A DNA stretch of 64,000 nt from Streptomyces sp. YIM 121038. GTDB lineage: Bacteria; Actinomycetota; Actinomycetes; Streptomycetales; Streptomycetaceae. The stretch is from positions 1,674,001 to 1,738,000 of the forward strand of contig NZ_CP030771.1 in NCBI RefSeq assembly GCF_006088715.1. Direction: 5' to 3'. Position numbers and translations under genes: made by a program. Every line of letters begins with the position of its first letter. The stretch's first letter is position 1. The notes under the pieces were generated by a model, which saw nothing but the letters and a program-made list of their open reading frames with translations, had not been told where the DNA came from and ran no database searches. Below are positions 28,615 through 37,284 of this stretch, piece after piece.

Positions 28615-31600
28615 ATGGGGCACCGATTCAGATTCAAGATTCTCGGCCCGCTCTCTGTCATGTCCGGCTCCGGCCAGGTACACGTGGGAGGCCCCCGGCA
28701 CCGCACCATCCTCGCGTCCTTGCTGCTCAACACGGACCGGATCGTGTCGGTCGACACGCTCGTCGACACGGTGTGGGACGGCCGCCCACCGGCCACCGCA
28801 CGCACTCAGGTGTCCATCTGCATCGCGGCGCTGCGCAAAGCATTCAAGGCTGCTGGATTCACGGACCAGGTCATCGTGACGGCGCACCCGGGATATCTGT
28901 TGCGCATCGGCGAGCACGAGGTGGACGCCATCGAGTTCCAGCAGCTCGTGACCTCGGCCGAGGAAGCCGTCAGGACTGACCGATTAACGGACGCCGCCCA
29001 TGCGTACACCCGGGCGCTCGGCCTTTGGGAAGGCCCGGCATTGACGGGTGTGACGGGCCGCGCCGTCGAGGACGAGGCCCGGCGTCTGGACGAGCTGAAG
29101 CTCAGCGTGTTCGAGGACGCCGCCGACGTACGGCTGCGTCTGGGCCAGCATCACCGGGTCATTCCGGAGCTGGCCGCGACCGTCCGCGCCCACCCGCTGC
29201 GCGAGCGCGCCCTGCACCTGCTGATCACCGCCCAGTACCGCTCGGGCCACCGCGCCGAGGCCATGGAGAGCTATCGGCAGGGGCGCAAGCGCTTCATCGA
29301 CGAGCTCGGTCTCGAACCGGGGCCCGCCCTCAAGGAGCTGCACCGCTTCATCCTCCAGGACGACCGCGAGCGCGACCCCGGCACCGGGGACGGCGCGGGC
29401 ACCGACCCGCCCGCCGCCGTGGCGCTCCCGCACGATCCGCCCTTCGAACTGCCCACGGACGCCCCCGGGTTCACCGGCCGCGCCCGCGAACTGGAACAGC
29501 TCGGCGTGCTCCTCGACCGCGGCGCCGACGTGCGCGGGCCGACGGTCGGGCTGATCAGCGGGCTCGCGGGCGTGGGCAAGACCTGTCTCGCGGTGCGGTG
29601 GGCGCGCGGGGTCGCCGACCGGTTCCCCGACGGCGTGCTCTTCGCCGATCTGCACGGCTACGACGAGCGCCACGAGCCGACGGCCGCCGCCGGGGTCCTC
29701 GGCGGCTTCCTGCGCTCCCTCGGCTTCGCGGGCGTCCAGATCCCGCAGGCCCCCGAGGAGCGGGAGGCGATGTACCGCAGCGCGCTCGCCGACCGGCGCG
29801 TCCTCGTGGTCCTCGACAACGCCCGTACGTACGCGCAGATCCAGCCCCTGCTGCCGAGCAGCGAGGGCTGCAGCGCCCTCGTCACCAGCCGCGACCAGCT
29901 CGCCGAGTTCGTGGCCTGGCCGCCGCGGGCGCGCGTGCACCTCAACCGGCTGGCCCCGGCCGAGGCGGTGGAGCTGGTCGACCGCGTCGTCGGCTCCCAG
30001 CGCGTCGCCGCCGAGCCCGCCGCCGTGGCCCGGCTCGTGGAGCTGTGCGACCTGCTGCCCCTCGCGCTGCGGATCGCCGCCGCGCGGCTCGCCGCCAAGC
30101 CGCACTGGACCGTGACCCACCTGGTGTCCCGGCTCAGCGACGAGGAGCGGCGCCTGGACGAGCTGAGCCAGGGCACCTCGCGCATCCGGGCGAGCTTCGG
30201 GATCAGCTACCGCTGCCTGTCCGCCGACGCCGCCCGGCTCTACCGCGGCCTCGGCCTCCTCGACGTCCACGACTTCGCGCCCTGGGTGGCGGCGGCGCTG
30301 CTCGACACGGACCAGTTCACCGCGGAGCGGCTCATCGAGCAGCTCGTCGACGCCCAGTTCCTCACCGCTCTGGGACCGGACGCCGCCGGGCAGCCCCGGT
30401 ACCACTCCCCCAGCCTGCTGCGCATCTTCGCGCGCGAGCGGGCCCACGGGGAGGACGCCGAGGAACAGGGGCGCGCCGCCGTCGTCCGGGTCCTCCAGGC
30501 TGCGCTCGGCCTGGCCGAGCAGGCCCACCGGCGGCTCTACGGCGGCGACTTCAGCATCATCCACAGCGCCGCGCCGCGCTGCGCACCGCCCGAAGCCCTG
30601 GCCGCCGAGCTGCTCGCGAGACCGCTGGAGTGGCTGGAGGCGGAGCGGCTGTCCCTGGTACGTCTCGTCGGGCAGGCCGCGGGGGCCGGCCTCGACGAGC
30701 TGGCCTGGGACCTCACCCTGTGCTCGGTGGTCCTCTTCGAGACCCGCAACTACGTCGACGACTGGCGCCAGTGCGCCCAGCAGGCCCTGACCGCCACCCG
30801 CGCCGCGGGCAACATCCGCGGCCAGGGCGCCATGCTCTACGCCCTGGGCGCCCTGGAGATGCGCCTGCGCCGGTTCGCGGGCGCCGACGCGGGCTTCGCC
30901 GCGGCGCTGGCGCTGCACGAGCTCGCGGGCGAGGAGCACGGCCGCGCCCTGGTCCTGCGCAGCATGGCGATGATCGACCAGATGCGGGGTGCGGCGGACT
31001 CCGCGATGGACCGCAGCGTGGCCGCCCTGGAGGTGTTCCGCGCGGTGGGCGACCTGTCGTCACAGGCCCATGTGCTCAACAACATGGCGCAGATCGAGCT
31101 CGACCGCGGCCATCTGGCCCAGGCCCGCAAGCTCAGCCTCCGGTCGGTGCGGATCTCGTCGGGCATCAGCCCGGGAGGCGCCCGCAGCACGGCGCAGGGC
31201 ACGCACCGCCTGGCCCGCGTCTATCTGGCGGAAGGGCGCTACGACCTGGCCGAGAGCGCTCTCCTGCGCATGATCCGCATCACCCGGGCAAGCTCCGACC
31301 TGCTCGGTCTCGCCCATGGCCTCCTCGGCCTCGGCGAGGCCCGGCTCGGCCGCGGCGACTGGGAACAGGCCCGCGCCACGCTCCTGCACGCGCTCGACAT
31401 CGTGGCCACGGTGCACAGCCCGCTGGTCCTGGGGAAGATCAAGCTGGCCCTCGGGGCGGCCTGCGGCATGGGCGGCCAGGACGACCGCGCCCGGGAGTAC
31501 CTGCGGGCGGCCCGCGACTGCTTCCTGCGCGTGGGCGTAGACGACTGGGTCAAGCGCGCCGACGAGGCGCTGGCCGCGCTGCGCACGGCGGGGGCGCAGC

Positions 31601-31932
31601 GGCGCGCCGAGGGCCAGGCGCACCTGGGCGAGGCCGCCCGGCGCCTGACGGTGCCCCGGGCCCGCGCGCCCTGGGACCGCACGGCCGCCGAGCGCGCCGT
31701 CTGGAACCCCACGGCGGCGCGGGCCCGGGCCGGGCACGCGCCCGCGGAGCACGGCGACCACGAGGAGGACGGCGCCGAACCCGGGCCCGAACGCGGCGGT
31801 CCGCGCCGGATCCACCCCGAGCAGCAGGGCGCGGACCGCGAACTCGGCAAGGCCACCGCCCTCGGCCTGGCGCCCGGCGGTCCCGGCGGCGGGCCCCCGC
31901 ACGAGGGGCCGCGCGAGCACCGCGATGGCTGA
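28615..31932 (+). CDS. Large SARP/AfsR-type pathway regulator with in-frame TTA codon
   Basis: Encodes 1105 residues; the start is fixed by GGAGGAG two bases before the ATG. An OmpR-like DNA-binding domain (about 1-100, FKILGPLSVMSGSGQVHVGGPRHR in parts) is followed by the BTAD domain (100-245) and an NB-ARC ATPase (Walker A GLAGVGKT, about residue 318; LVVLDNA; TSRDQL). A TPR-like region covers about 690-1000, and a disordered, charged tail follows. AfsR-type proteins activate antibiotic genes. Codon 124 is TTA (28984-28986), so translation should depend on the bldA leucyl-tRNA. It sits at the edge of the NRPS cluster and is its likely activator. Confidence 0.93.
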   Translation: MGHRFRFKILGPLSVMSGSGQVHVGGPRHRTILASLLLNTDRIVSVDTLVDTVWDGRPPATARTQVSICIAALRKAFKAAGFTDQVIVTAHPGYLLRIGEHEVDAIEFQQLVTSAEEAVRTDRLTDAAHAYTRALGLWEGPALTGVTGRAVEDEARRLDELKLSVFEDAADVRLRLGQHHRVIPELAATVRAHPLRERALHLLITAQYRSGHRAEAMESYRQGRKRFIDELGLEPGPALKELHRFILQDDRERDPGTGDGAGTDPPAAVALPHDPPFELPTDAPGFTGRARELEQLGVLLDRGADVRGPTVGLISGLAGVGKTCLAVRWARGVADRFPDGVLFADLHGYDERHEPTAAAGVLGGFLRSLGFAGVQIPQAPEEREAMYRSALADRRVLVVLDNARTYAQIQPLLPSSEGCSALVTSRDQLAEFVAWPPRARVHLNRLAPAEAVELVDRVVGSQRVAAEPAAVARLVELCDLLPLALRIAAARLAAKPHWTVTHLVSRLSDEERRLDELSQGTSRIRASFGISYRCLSADAARLYRGLGLLDVHDFAPWVAAALLDTDQFTAERLIEQLVDAQFLTALGPDAAGQPRYHSPSLLRIFARERAHGEDAEEQGRAAVVRVLQAALGLAEQAHRRLYGGDFSIIHSAAPRCAPPEALAAELLARPLEWLEAERLSLVRLVGQAAGAGLDELAWDLTLCSVVLFETRNYVDDWRQCAQQALTATRAAGNIRGQGAMLYALGALEMRLRRFAGADAGFAAALALHELAGEEHGRALVLRSMAMIDQMRGAADSAMDRSVAALEVFRAVGDLSSQAHVLNNMAQIELDRGHLAQARKLSLRSVRISSGISPGGARSTAQGTHRLARVYLAEGRYDLAESALLRMIRITRASSDLLGLAHGLLGLGEARLGRGDWEQARATLLHALDIVATVHSPLVLGKIKLALGAACGMGGQDDRAREYLRAARDCFLRVGVDDWVKRADEALAALRTAGAQRRAEGQAHLGEAARRLTVPRARAPWDRTAAERAVWNPTAARARAGHAPAEHGDHEEDGAEPGPERGGPRRIHPEQQGADRELGKATALGLAPGGPGGGPPHEGPREHRDG

Positions 31933-32082
31933 GCTGGGGCGATATCGCGGCGCGGGCACGGCGGAAGGCGGATCGATAGGGGACCGAAGTCCCCGTCTCC
32001 TACTGTCGGCCGCGCGGGGCCGCTCGCCTCACCGACGCGGCCCCGCACCGCCGTGGACCCCCACGGCACCCCGTACGCCGCC

Positions 32083-32114
32083 GTGGCGCCCCGCGGTGTC
32101 CCGCGAGGCGCCAC
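32083..32114. terminator. Strong hairpin downstream of the first SARP gene
   Basis: GTGGCGCC (32083-32090) pairs with GGCGCCAC (32107-32114), and CGCGG pairs with CCGCG inside, around a TGTC loop with one mismatch. It lies 150 bp past the stop and 10 bp before the tandem repeats. Confidence 0.7.
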
Positions 32115-32124
32115 GACCAGCATC

Positions 32125-32181
32125 GTTCCCGTCAGTTCCCGTCGTTCCCTTCAGTTCCCGTCGTTCTCTTCAGCTCTCGTC
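32125..32181. repeat. Three tandem copies of a 19-bp repeat before a small ORF
   Basis: Units at 32125-32143, 32144-32162 and 32163-32181 start GTTCCCGTCAGTTCCCGTC and drift slightly (the third is GTTCTCTTCAGCTCTCGTC). A partial fourth unit begins at 32182. Each unit is itself two 9-10-bp halves, so the motif recurs about once per helical turn. This looks like a protein-binding array. Confidence 0.7.
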
Positions 32182-32199
32182 GTTCGTGGAAGGAATGCG

Positions 32200-32352
32200 A
32201 TGCACAGCAGGCGCACCACACCGGGCGGCGATACCGCCCCCCTCAAGGGCCGGGTCGTCGCCGGGCCCCTGGAGCCCGGCGACGACGAGGACTGGCACGC
32301 GGTCCCGCACCGGTCAGGTCCGCGCGGGCTCGGCTCTCGCGCTCCCGAGTGA
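32200..32352 (+). CDS. Possible small protein, 50 residues, function unknown
   Basis: An ATG at 32200 follows GGAAGGA at good spacing. The product starts MHSRRTTPGGDTAPLKGRV, is hydrophilic, rich in Gly, Pro, Arg and acidic residues, and has no membrane segment. It directly follows the 19-bp repeat array. Its 3' end overlaps the end of the convergent second SARP gene by 39 bases. It may be a real short gene, a remnant of a longer one, or non-coding; I cannot assign a function. Confidence 0.35.
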   Translation: MHSRRTTPGGDTAPLKGRVVAGPLEPGDDEDWHAVPHRSGPRGLGSRAPE

Positions 32353-34164
32353 CTGGCTGAACAGCAGCACCAGTTCGTGGAAGCGGTACAGGGGCCGCCC
32401 CAGGCGGTCCACGCCGCAGATGTCCAGGAGGGCGGCGTCCACCAGGCGCTCCAGGCGCCGCTCCGCCGTCGACTCCGGCTCGGCGAGGCAGCGCGCGGCG
32501 GTCTCGGCCCGGAACGGCTCCGTGCCGAGGCTCGCCAGGCACATCAGCGTACGGCCGGTGTGCCGGGGCAGCTGCCGCAGTGAGGTGAGCAGCGCTCCGC
32601 GCACGTCCAGGCCGCCGTACGACAGTTCGCGCAGCCGCGTCGACGGCTCCGCGAGGCGGTTCGCGAGCCACGCGGCGGGCCAGCGGGGCCGGGCGGCGAG
32701 GCGGCTGCCGACGACGCGCAGCGCCAGCGGCAGGCCGCCGCAGCGGGCGAGCAGCGCCTGGGTGGCCGCCGGGTCGGCGAGGAGCTGGGCGCGGCCCGCC
32801 ACGCTGACGAGCAGGTCGAGCGCGGCGTCGTCCTCCAGGGGGGCGAGCACCGTGGTGCGGGCCTGGGTGACGCGCGGCAGCCGGGCCCGGCTGGTGATGA
32901 GGACCGTCGCCTCGGGCGAGCCCGGCACCAGGGGCTCCAGCTGGCCGCTGTCGACCGCGCCGTCGAGGACGACGAGCAGCCGCTTGCCCGCGGTGCGGAT
33001 GCGGTAGAGGCGGATCAGCTCGTCGAGGCAGGTGCGGTCGTCGTAGGAGCCGTCCGTGCCGCCCACGCCGCCGGTGGTGTCCGCGAGCTCCGGTACCGCG
33101 CCGAGCGCCCGGAGCAGCATCGTGAGGACGTCGCGCACGCTGCGGGGCGTGCCGTCGGCCGTGGTCAGCTCGGCGAAGAGCTGGCCGTCGGGGTAGTGCC
33201 GGGCGGCGGCGTGCGCGGCCCGGACGGCGAGCGCCGTCTTGCCGACGCCCGCCATGCCGGTGACGAGCAGGCCGCGCGGCCCGCCGCCGTCCGGGTCGGG
33301 CGTCAACTGCTTCTGCATGGACGCCAGTTCGTCCTCCCGGCCGATGAGTTCCTCGACGTCCGCGGGGAGCATCGAGGGCCGGGGCGCGTCGTCGTAGGCG
33401 TCGGCGCCCGATCCGCCGCCGGCGGCGCCGGGGCCGAGCTTGCCGACGAGGACCGCGTGGTAGGTCGAGCCGAGCGTCTCCCCCGGGTCGATGCCCAGCT
33501 GGTCCGCGAGGACGTCGCGGCCCTCGTGGTAGCTGCGCAGCGCCTCGGCCTGCCGTCCGCACCGGTACAGGGCGGTCATCAGCTGGGCGCGCAGCTTCTC
33601 GCGCAGCGGGTACTCCGCGACCAGGCCGGTGAGTTCGGCGGTCAGCCGCTCGTGCCTGCCGAGCGCGAGGTCGGCCTCGATGCGCCGCTCCAGGACGTGC
33701 ATCCTGGCTTCCTCCAGGCGGGGCAGCTCGGCTTCGGCGAGATGGTCGGTCACGCCGGAGATGCCGGTGCCGCGCCAGAGGCCGAGGGCCTGGCCGAGCA
33801 GGGCGGACGCCTCGCGGTTGCGGCCCGCGGCCAGTTCGGCGCGGCCCCGCTCGGCGAGCCGCTCGAACTCGATGAGGTCGACCGTGCTGCGGGGCGCGCG
33901 CAGCGCGTACCCCGGCGGGCGCCGCTCGATGGCGACCTCGTCACCGAGCAGCTTCCGCAGCCGCGACATGTACGTGTAGATCTGCGCGCCGGACGTGGCC
34001 GGCGGCTCCCACCCCCACAGCAGGGTGCTCATGCGCGCGTCGGACACCACGCGCCCCCGCGCGAGCAACAGCGCCGCGAGCACCGTAGGTACTTTGGATC
34101 CGGTCAGGGCGACTCTTTCGGCGCCCCTTACTGCTTCCACCGGGCCGAGGACTCGAAAGTCCAT
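32314..34164 (-). CDS. Medium-size SARP regulator (no TPR region)
   Basis: Encodes 616 residues: an OmpR-like DNA-binding domain (MDFRVLGPVEAVRGAERVAL at the start), BTAD (about 95-245) and NB-ARC (Walker A GMAGVGKT, about residue 306; LLVVLDGAVDSGQLEPL; ITSRARLP). The protein ends just after the winged-helix part (FHELVLLFSQSLGSARAEPART in two pieces), lacking the TPR sensor seen in the first SARP. It follows NRPS-3 on the same strand, with a 183-bp AT-rich gap that may hold its own promoter. It probably co-regulates the peptide cluster. Confidence 0.92.
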   Translation of the reverse strand: MDFRVLGPVEAVRGAERVALTGSKVPTVLAALLLARGRVVSDARMSTLLWGWEPPATSGAQIYTYMSRLRKLLGDEVAIERRPPGYALRAPRSTVDLIEFERLAERGRAELAAGRNREASALLGQALGLWRGTGISGVTDHLAEAELPRLEEARMHVLERRIEADLALGRHERLTAELTGLVAEYPLREKLRAQLMTALYRCGRQAEALRSYHEGRDVLADQLGIDPGETLGSTYHAVLVGKLGPGAAGGGSGADAYDDAPRPSMLPADVEELIGREDELASMQKQLTPDPDGGGPRGLLVTGMAGVGKTALAVRAAHAAARHYPDGQLFAELTTADGTPRSVRDVLTMLLRALGAVPELADTTGGVGGTDGSYDDRTCLDELIRLYRIRTAGKRLLVVLDGAVDSGQLEPLVPGSPEATVLITSRARLPRVTQARTTVLAPLEDDAALDLLVSVAGRAQLLADPAATQALLARCGGLPLALRVVGSRLAARPRWPAAWLANRLAEPSTRLRELSYGGLDVRGALLTSLRQLPRHTGRTLMCLASLGTEPFRAETAARCLAEPESTAERRLERLVDAALLDICGVDRLGRPLYRFHELVLLFSQSLGSARAEPART

Positions 34165-34274
34165 CTCGGCACCCCCCGTCTTCAGGCGAACACTTGCTGG
34201 GCCTGACGCTACGAAGTGCCGTTATCCACGGCTTATTCGGCGGACAACAACCTTTAAACCTCACGCACCGCATA

Positions 34275-34298
34275 CGGCTGAATACATACCTTCAGTCG
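34275..34298. promoter_or_regulatory. Inverted repeat between NRPS-3 and the second SARP gene
   Basis: CGGCTGAA-tacatacc-TTCAGTCG has 8-bp arms with a single mismatch (G-U in RNA). It is 50 bp after the NRPS-3 stop and 111 bp before the SARP start, in AT-rich DNA. It could be an operator or a weak terminator. Confidence 0.45.
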
Positions 34299-34347
34299 TA
34301 GGGGCGTTGTTGCCGGATCCTGCTGTTCCCGTGCCGCGGGGGGCCGT

Positions 34348-37284
34348 TCAGTCGCCCGCGAGCCGTGCGGTGATGTCCCGGCCGAGGCCGGCCGCGACGG
34401 CTTTGTGTACCTCTTTGCCCAGGTCGGAGTTTGTCATCACGACGCATCCGGCGCCGGACCGCAGCCGCAGGGAGGTCAGTGCCCGATAGCCGGGCGTCTG
34501 TCCGCCGTGGCCGAACTCCACGTCTCCCAGGGAGCCGTCGATGACCGTACCGAGGCCGTAGAAGCTCCCCGGGAAGGCTTCCGTGAGCATCGCGTCGGCG
34601 AGCGGTCCCGGCAGCAGGTCGCCGAGGCCGTTGCGGGTCCTGCGCAGCGCGCCGGCGAACTGGGCGAGGTCGGCGGGCGTGCTCCACAGCCCGGTGCCGG
34701 CCCGCGCGGGGCGGCAGCGGTGGCCGCCGTGCAGCGCCTCTCCGTGCCGGTCGTGTCCCGCGGCGAGGTCGGCGGCGGTGCCCGTGGCGAAGGAGCTGTC
34801 CCGCATGCCGAGCTCCCGGAACACCAGCTCGTCGACGAGCTTGCCGAGCTCCTGGCCCGTCACGTCGGTCAACACCTGCTCAACAAAAGCCCATTGGCTG
34901 CCCGCCTTGCGGAACACCGATCCCGGCTCGGCCTCCGCCTCGACGTCGTCGAGGACGTCGGACAGCGTGGGCATGGCCTCGTCGGGGTGCCACCAGGTGG
35001 CCGGGGCCGAGGACAGGCCCGCGGTGTTCGACAAGCAGTGCCGCAGGGTGACCCGGCCGCCGCCGGGCAGCCGCGGCACGGTCCGCCCGGTCAGATACGC
35101 GTCGAGCGGTTCGTCCAGGGTGAGCGGCCCGTCGGCGACGAGGCGCAGCGCGGCGAACGCGATGACGTGCTTGCTGATCGACCCGGCCTGGAAGCGGGTG
35201 CGCAGCGTGACGGGCGCGCCGGTGTCCATGGACCGTACGCCGTGCACGTGCAGGGCCGTGACCTCCCCGTCCCGCAGGACGGCGACGGCCGCGCCGGGGA
35301 TGCCGTGCGCCGCCATCACGGCTTCCACGTCGGGCGCGGGCGTGCCGCCGGTCACCGGCGCACCGGCCCGTGACCGGCCGCCGGGGCCGTCGTCCGCCGC
35401 GGTGCCCGCGCCGTCCTCCGCCGCGCGGGCGCCGTGGGTTTCCTGGGGGTGGCCGTCATCGTCTTCTGCTCCGTAGGTAGCGGGGGTTCCGTCGATCGCG
35501 GCCCCGAGGTCGGCGATGGTCACGCTGTCCAGGAGCATCCGCAGGGTCACGGTGAGGCCCGCTCGCCGCCCGGCGGCGAGGACGTGCACGATGCGCATGG
35601 AGTCGACCCCGAGGTCGGCGAGCCGGTCGTGCGCGCCGACGCCGGGGACGCCGAGCACCTCGGCGCACACGTCGGCGAGCAGCCGCTCGGTCGGGGTCCG
35701 GGGCGCCTGGTAGGCGCGGTCGGCGACGAGCGCCGTGCGCTGGGGCGCGGGCAGGGCGGCGCGGTCGACCTTGCCCGCGGCGTTGAGGGGCAGCCGGTCG
35801 AGCAGTACGAAGCCCGTGGGCACCATGTACCCGGGAAGCCGCGCGGCGAGGTGGCGGCGCAGCTCGTCCTGCCCGGCCTCGGCGGCTTCGGGGCCGCCGG
35901 GCCCGGTGGTCCCGGCGCGGCCGCCGGACGGCACGACGTACGCGACCAGCCAGGGTTCGCCCTGGCCGTCCTCGCGGGCGACGACGACGGCCGAGCCGAC
36001 GCCGGGGTGGGTGACCAGCTGCTCCTCGATCTCGCCGAGTTCGACGCGGTAGCCGCGGATCTTCACCTGGTGGTCGGCGCGGCCCAGGTACTCCAGTTCA
36101 CCGTCGGCACGGAAGCGCACCCAGTCGCCGGTGCGGTACATCCGCGATCCCGGCGGCCCGCCGAGCTCCTCCGGCAGGAAGCGGCCCGCGGTCAGACCGG
36201 GGCGGCCCACATAGCCGCGGGCCACGCCCGCGCCCGCCAGGTACAGCTCGCCGATGACGCCGACCGGCACGGGCTGGAGCGCGGCGTCGAGCACGTACGC
36301 GCGGGTGTTGTGGATCGGCCGTCCGACCGGCATGTCCGGCGGGTCCGCGGGCACTTCCCAGCCGGTGGACCAGACGGTCGTCTCGGTCGGCCCGTACAGG
36401 TTGGCGAGGCGGTCCACGTGGCCGCGCAGTTCGCGGCCCAGTGACGGCGGGCACGCCTCGCCCGTGGTCACCGCCGTGAGGGGGCGGTCCGCGAATCCGG
36501 CGGCGAGCAGCAGTTTCCAGCCCGCGGGGGTGGCCTGGAGGTGGGTGACGCCGTGGGTGTCGATCAGGTCGAGCTGGGCGAGCGCGTCGCCCAGGCCGCT
36601 GTCGTCCACGAGCACCACGGAGCCGCCGGTGATCAGCGGCAGGTACAGCTCGGCGTACGAGATGTCGAAGGACACCGACGTCGCCGCGAGCCACACGTGG
36701 TCCGGTGCCGCGTCGAACCGCGCCCGCATCGAGAAGAGCAGGTTGAGCAGCGAGCCGTGGGCGATCTGCACGCCCTTGGGCCGCCCGGTCGAGCCGGAGG
36801 TGAACAGCGTGTAGGCGAGGCCGTCGGGCGGCGGCGGGCCCGCCGGGGCGGCGGGGGCGGGGCCCGGCGCGGTGCCGGGCCGCTCGCTGATCCGCCCCTG
36901 GTCGCGGTCCAGGTCGAGGAGTTCGCCGCCGTACGCGTCGCCGAGCAGCCCGGCCAGGGTGCGCTGGGTGACGACGAGCCGGGCGCCCGCCGTGTCCAGC
37001 ATGTAGGCCAGGCGCTCGGTGGGCAGGGCCGCGTCGAGGGCCAGCTGGGAGCCGCCCGCCTTCCAGATGCCGAGCAGCACCGGGAGCAGCCAGGGGCCGC
37101 GCTCCAGGAGCACGCCCACCACGGACTCCGGGCCGACGCCCGCGGCGCGCAGCTCGTGCGCGACGCGGTTGGCGCGGGTGTCCAGTTCACGGTAGGTCAG
37201 GACGGTCGATCCCGCCCGTACGGCGATCGCGTCCGGGGAGGCCGCGGCCGTCGCCTCGAACACGTCGTGCACGCGCCTGCTCAT
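34348..37284 (-). CDS. NRPS-3: adenylation-carrier-PBP/beta-lactamase-fold release domain
   Basis: Encodes 978 residues from ATG 37284, overlapping the NRPS-2 stop (ATGA); a GTG two codons earlier is possible. The A domain (about 5-515) has [29 protein letters not shown] and core A10 NAAGKVDR. By eye its code is D-I-A-Q-V-T-L-V-W-K, nearest to the Gly code DILQLGLIWK. A carrier domain has GVDSM (Ser 562). After an acidic linker, residues 650-978 form a serine hydrolase of the class C beta-lactamase/PBP fold: SISK (Ser702-Lys705) and HGG (926-928). The usual Tyr motif (YSN/YSG) reads KAG at 793-795. Such domains release and cyclise peptides in other pathways (SurE type). There is no C domain here; the last C of NRPS-2 must serve this module. 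Confidence 0.9.
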   Translation of the reverse strand: MSRRVHDVFEATAAASPDAIAVRAGSTVLTYRELDTRANRVAHELRAAGVGPESVVGVLLERGPWLLPVLLGIWKAGGSQLALDAALPTERLAYMLDTAGARLVVTQRTLAGLLGDAYGGELLDLDRDQGRISERPGTAPGPAPAAPAGPPPPDGLAYTLFTSGSTGRPKGVQIAHGSLLNLLFSMRARFDAAPDHVWLAATSVSFDISYAELYLPLITGGSVVLVDDSGLGDALAQLDLIDTHGVTHLQATPAGWKLLLAAGFADRPLTAVTTGEACPPSLGRELRGHVDRLANLYGPTETTVWSTGWEVPADPPDMPVGRPIHNTRAYVLDAALQPVPVGVIGELYLAGAGVARGYVGRPGLTAGRFLPEELGGPPGSRMYRTGDWVRFRADGELEYLGRADHQVKIRGYRVELGEIEEQLVTHPGVGSAVVVAREDGQGEPWLVAYVVPSGGRAGTTGPGGPEAAEAGQDELRRHLAARLPGYMVPTGFVLLDRLPLNAAGKVDRAALPAPQRTALVADRAYQAPRTPTERLLADVCAEVLGVPGVGAHDRLADLGVDSMRIVHVLAAGRRAGLTVTLRMLLDSVTIADLGAAIDGTPATYGAEDDDGHPQETHGARAAEDGAGTAADDGPGGRSRAGAPVTGGTPAPDVEAVMAAHGIPGAAVAVLRDGEVTALHVHGVRSMDTGAPVTLRTRFQAGSISKHVIAFAALRLVADGPLTLDEPLDAYLTGRTVPRLPGGGRVTLRHCLSNTAGLSSAPATWWHPDEAMPTLSDVLDDVEAEAEPGSVFRKAGSQWAFVEQVLTDVTGQELGKLVDELVFRELGMRDSSFATGTAADLAAGHDRHGEALHGGHRCRPARAGTGLWSTPADLAQFAGALRRTRNGLGDLLPGPLADAMLTEAFPGSFYGLGTVIDGSLGDVEFGHGGQTPGYRALTSLRLRSGAGCVVMTNSDLGKEVHKAVAAGLGRDITARLAGD

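Noticed and set aside
34348..36335. The C-terminal domain of NRPS-3 as a separate resistance beta-lactamase gene
   Set aside because: There is no stop, start or ribosome site between the carrier domain and the hydrolase; a continuous linker joins them, so it is a fusion.
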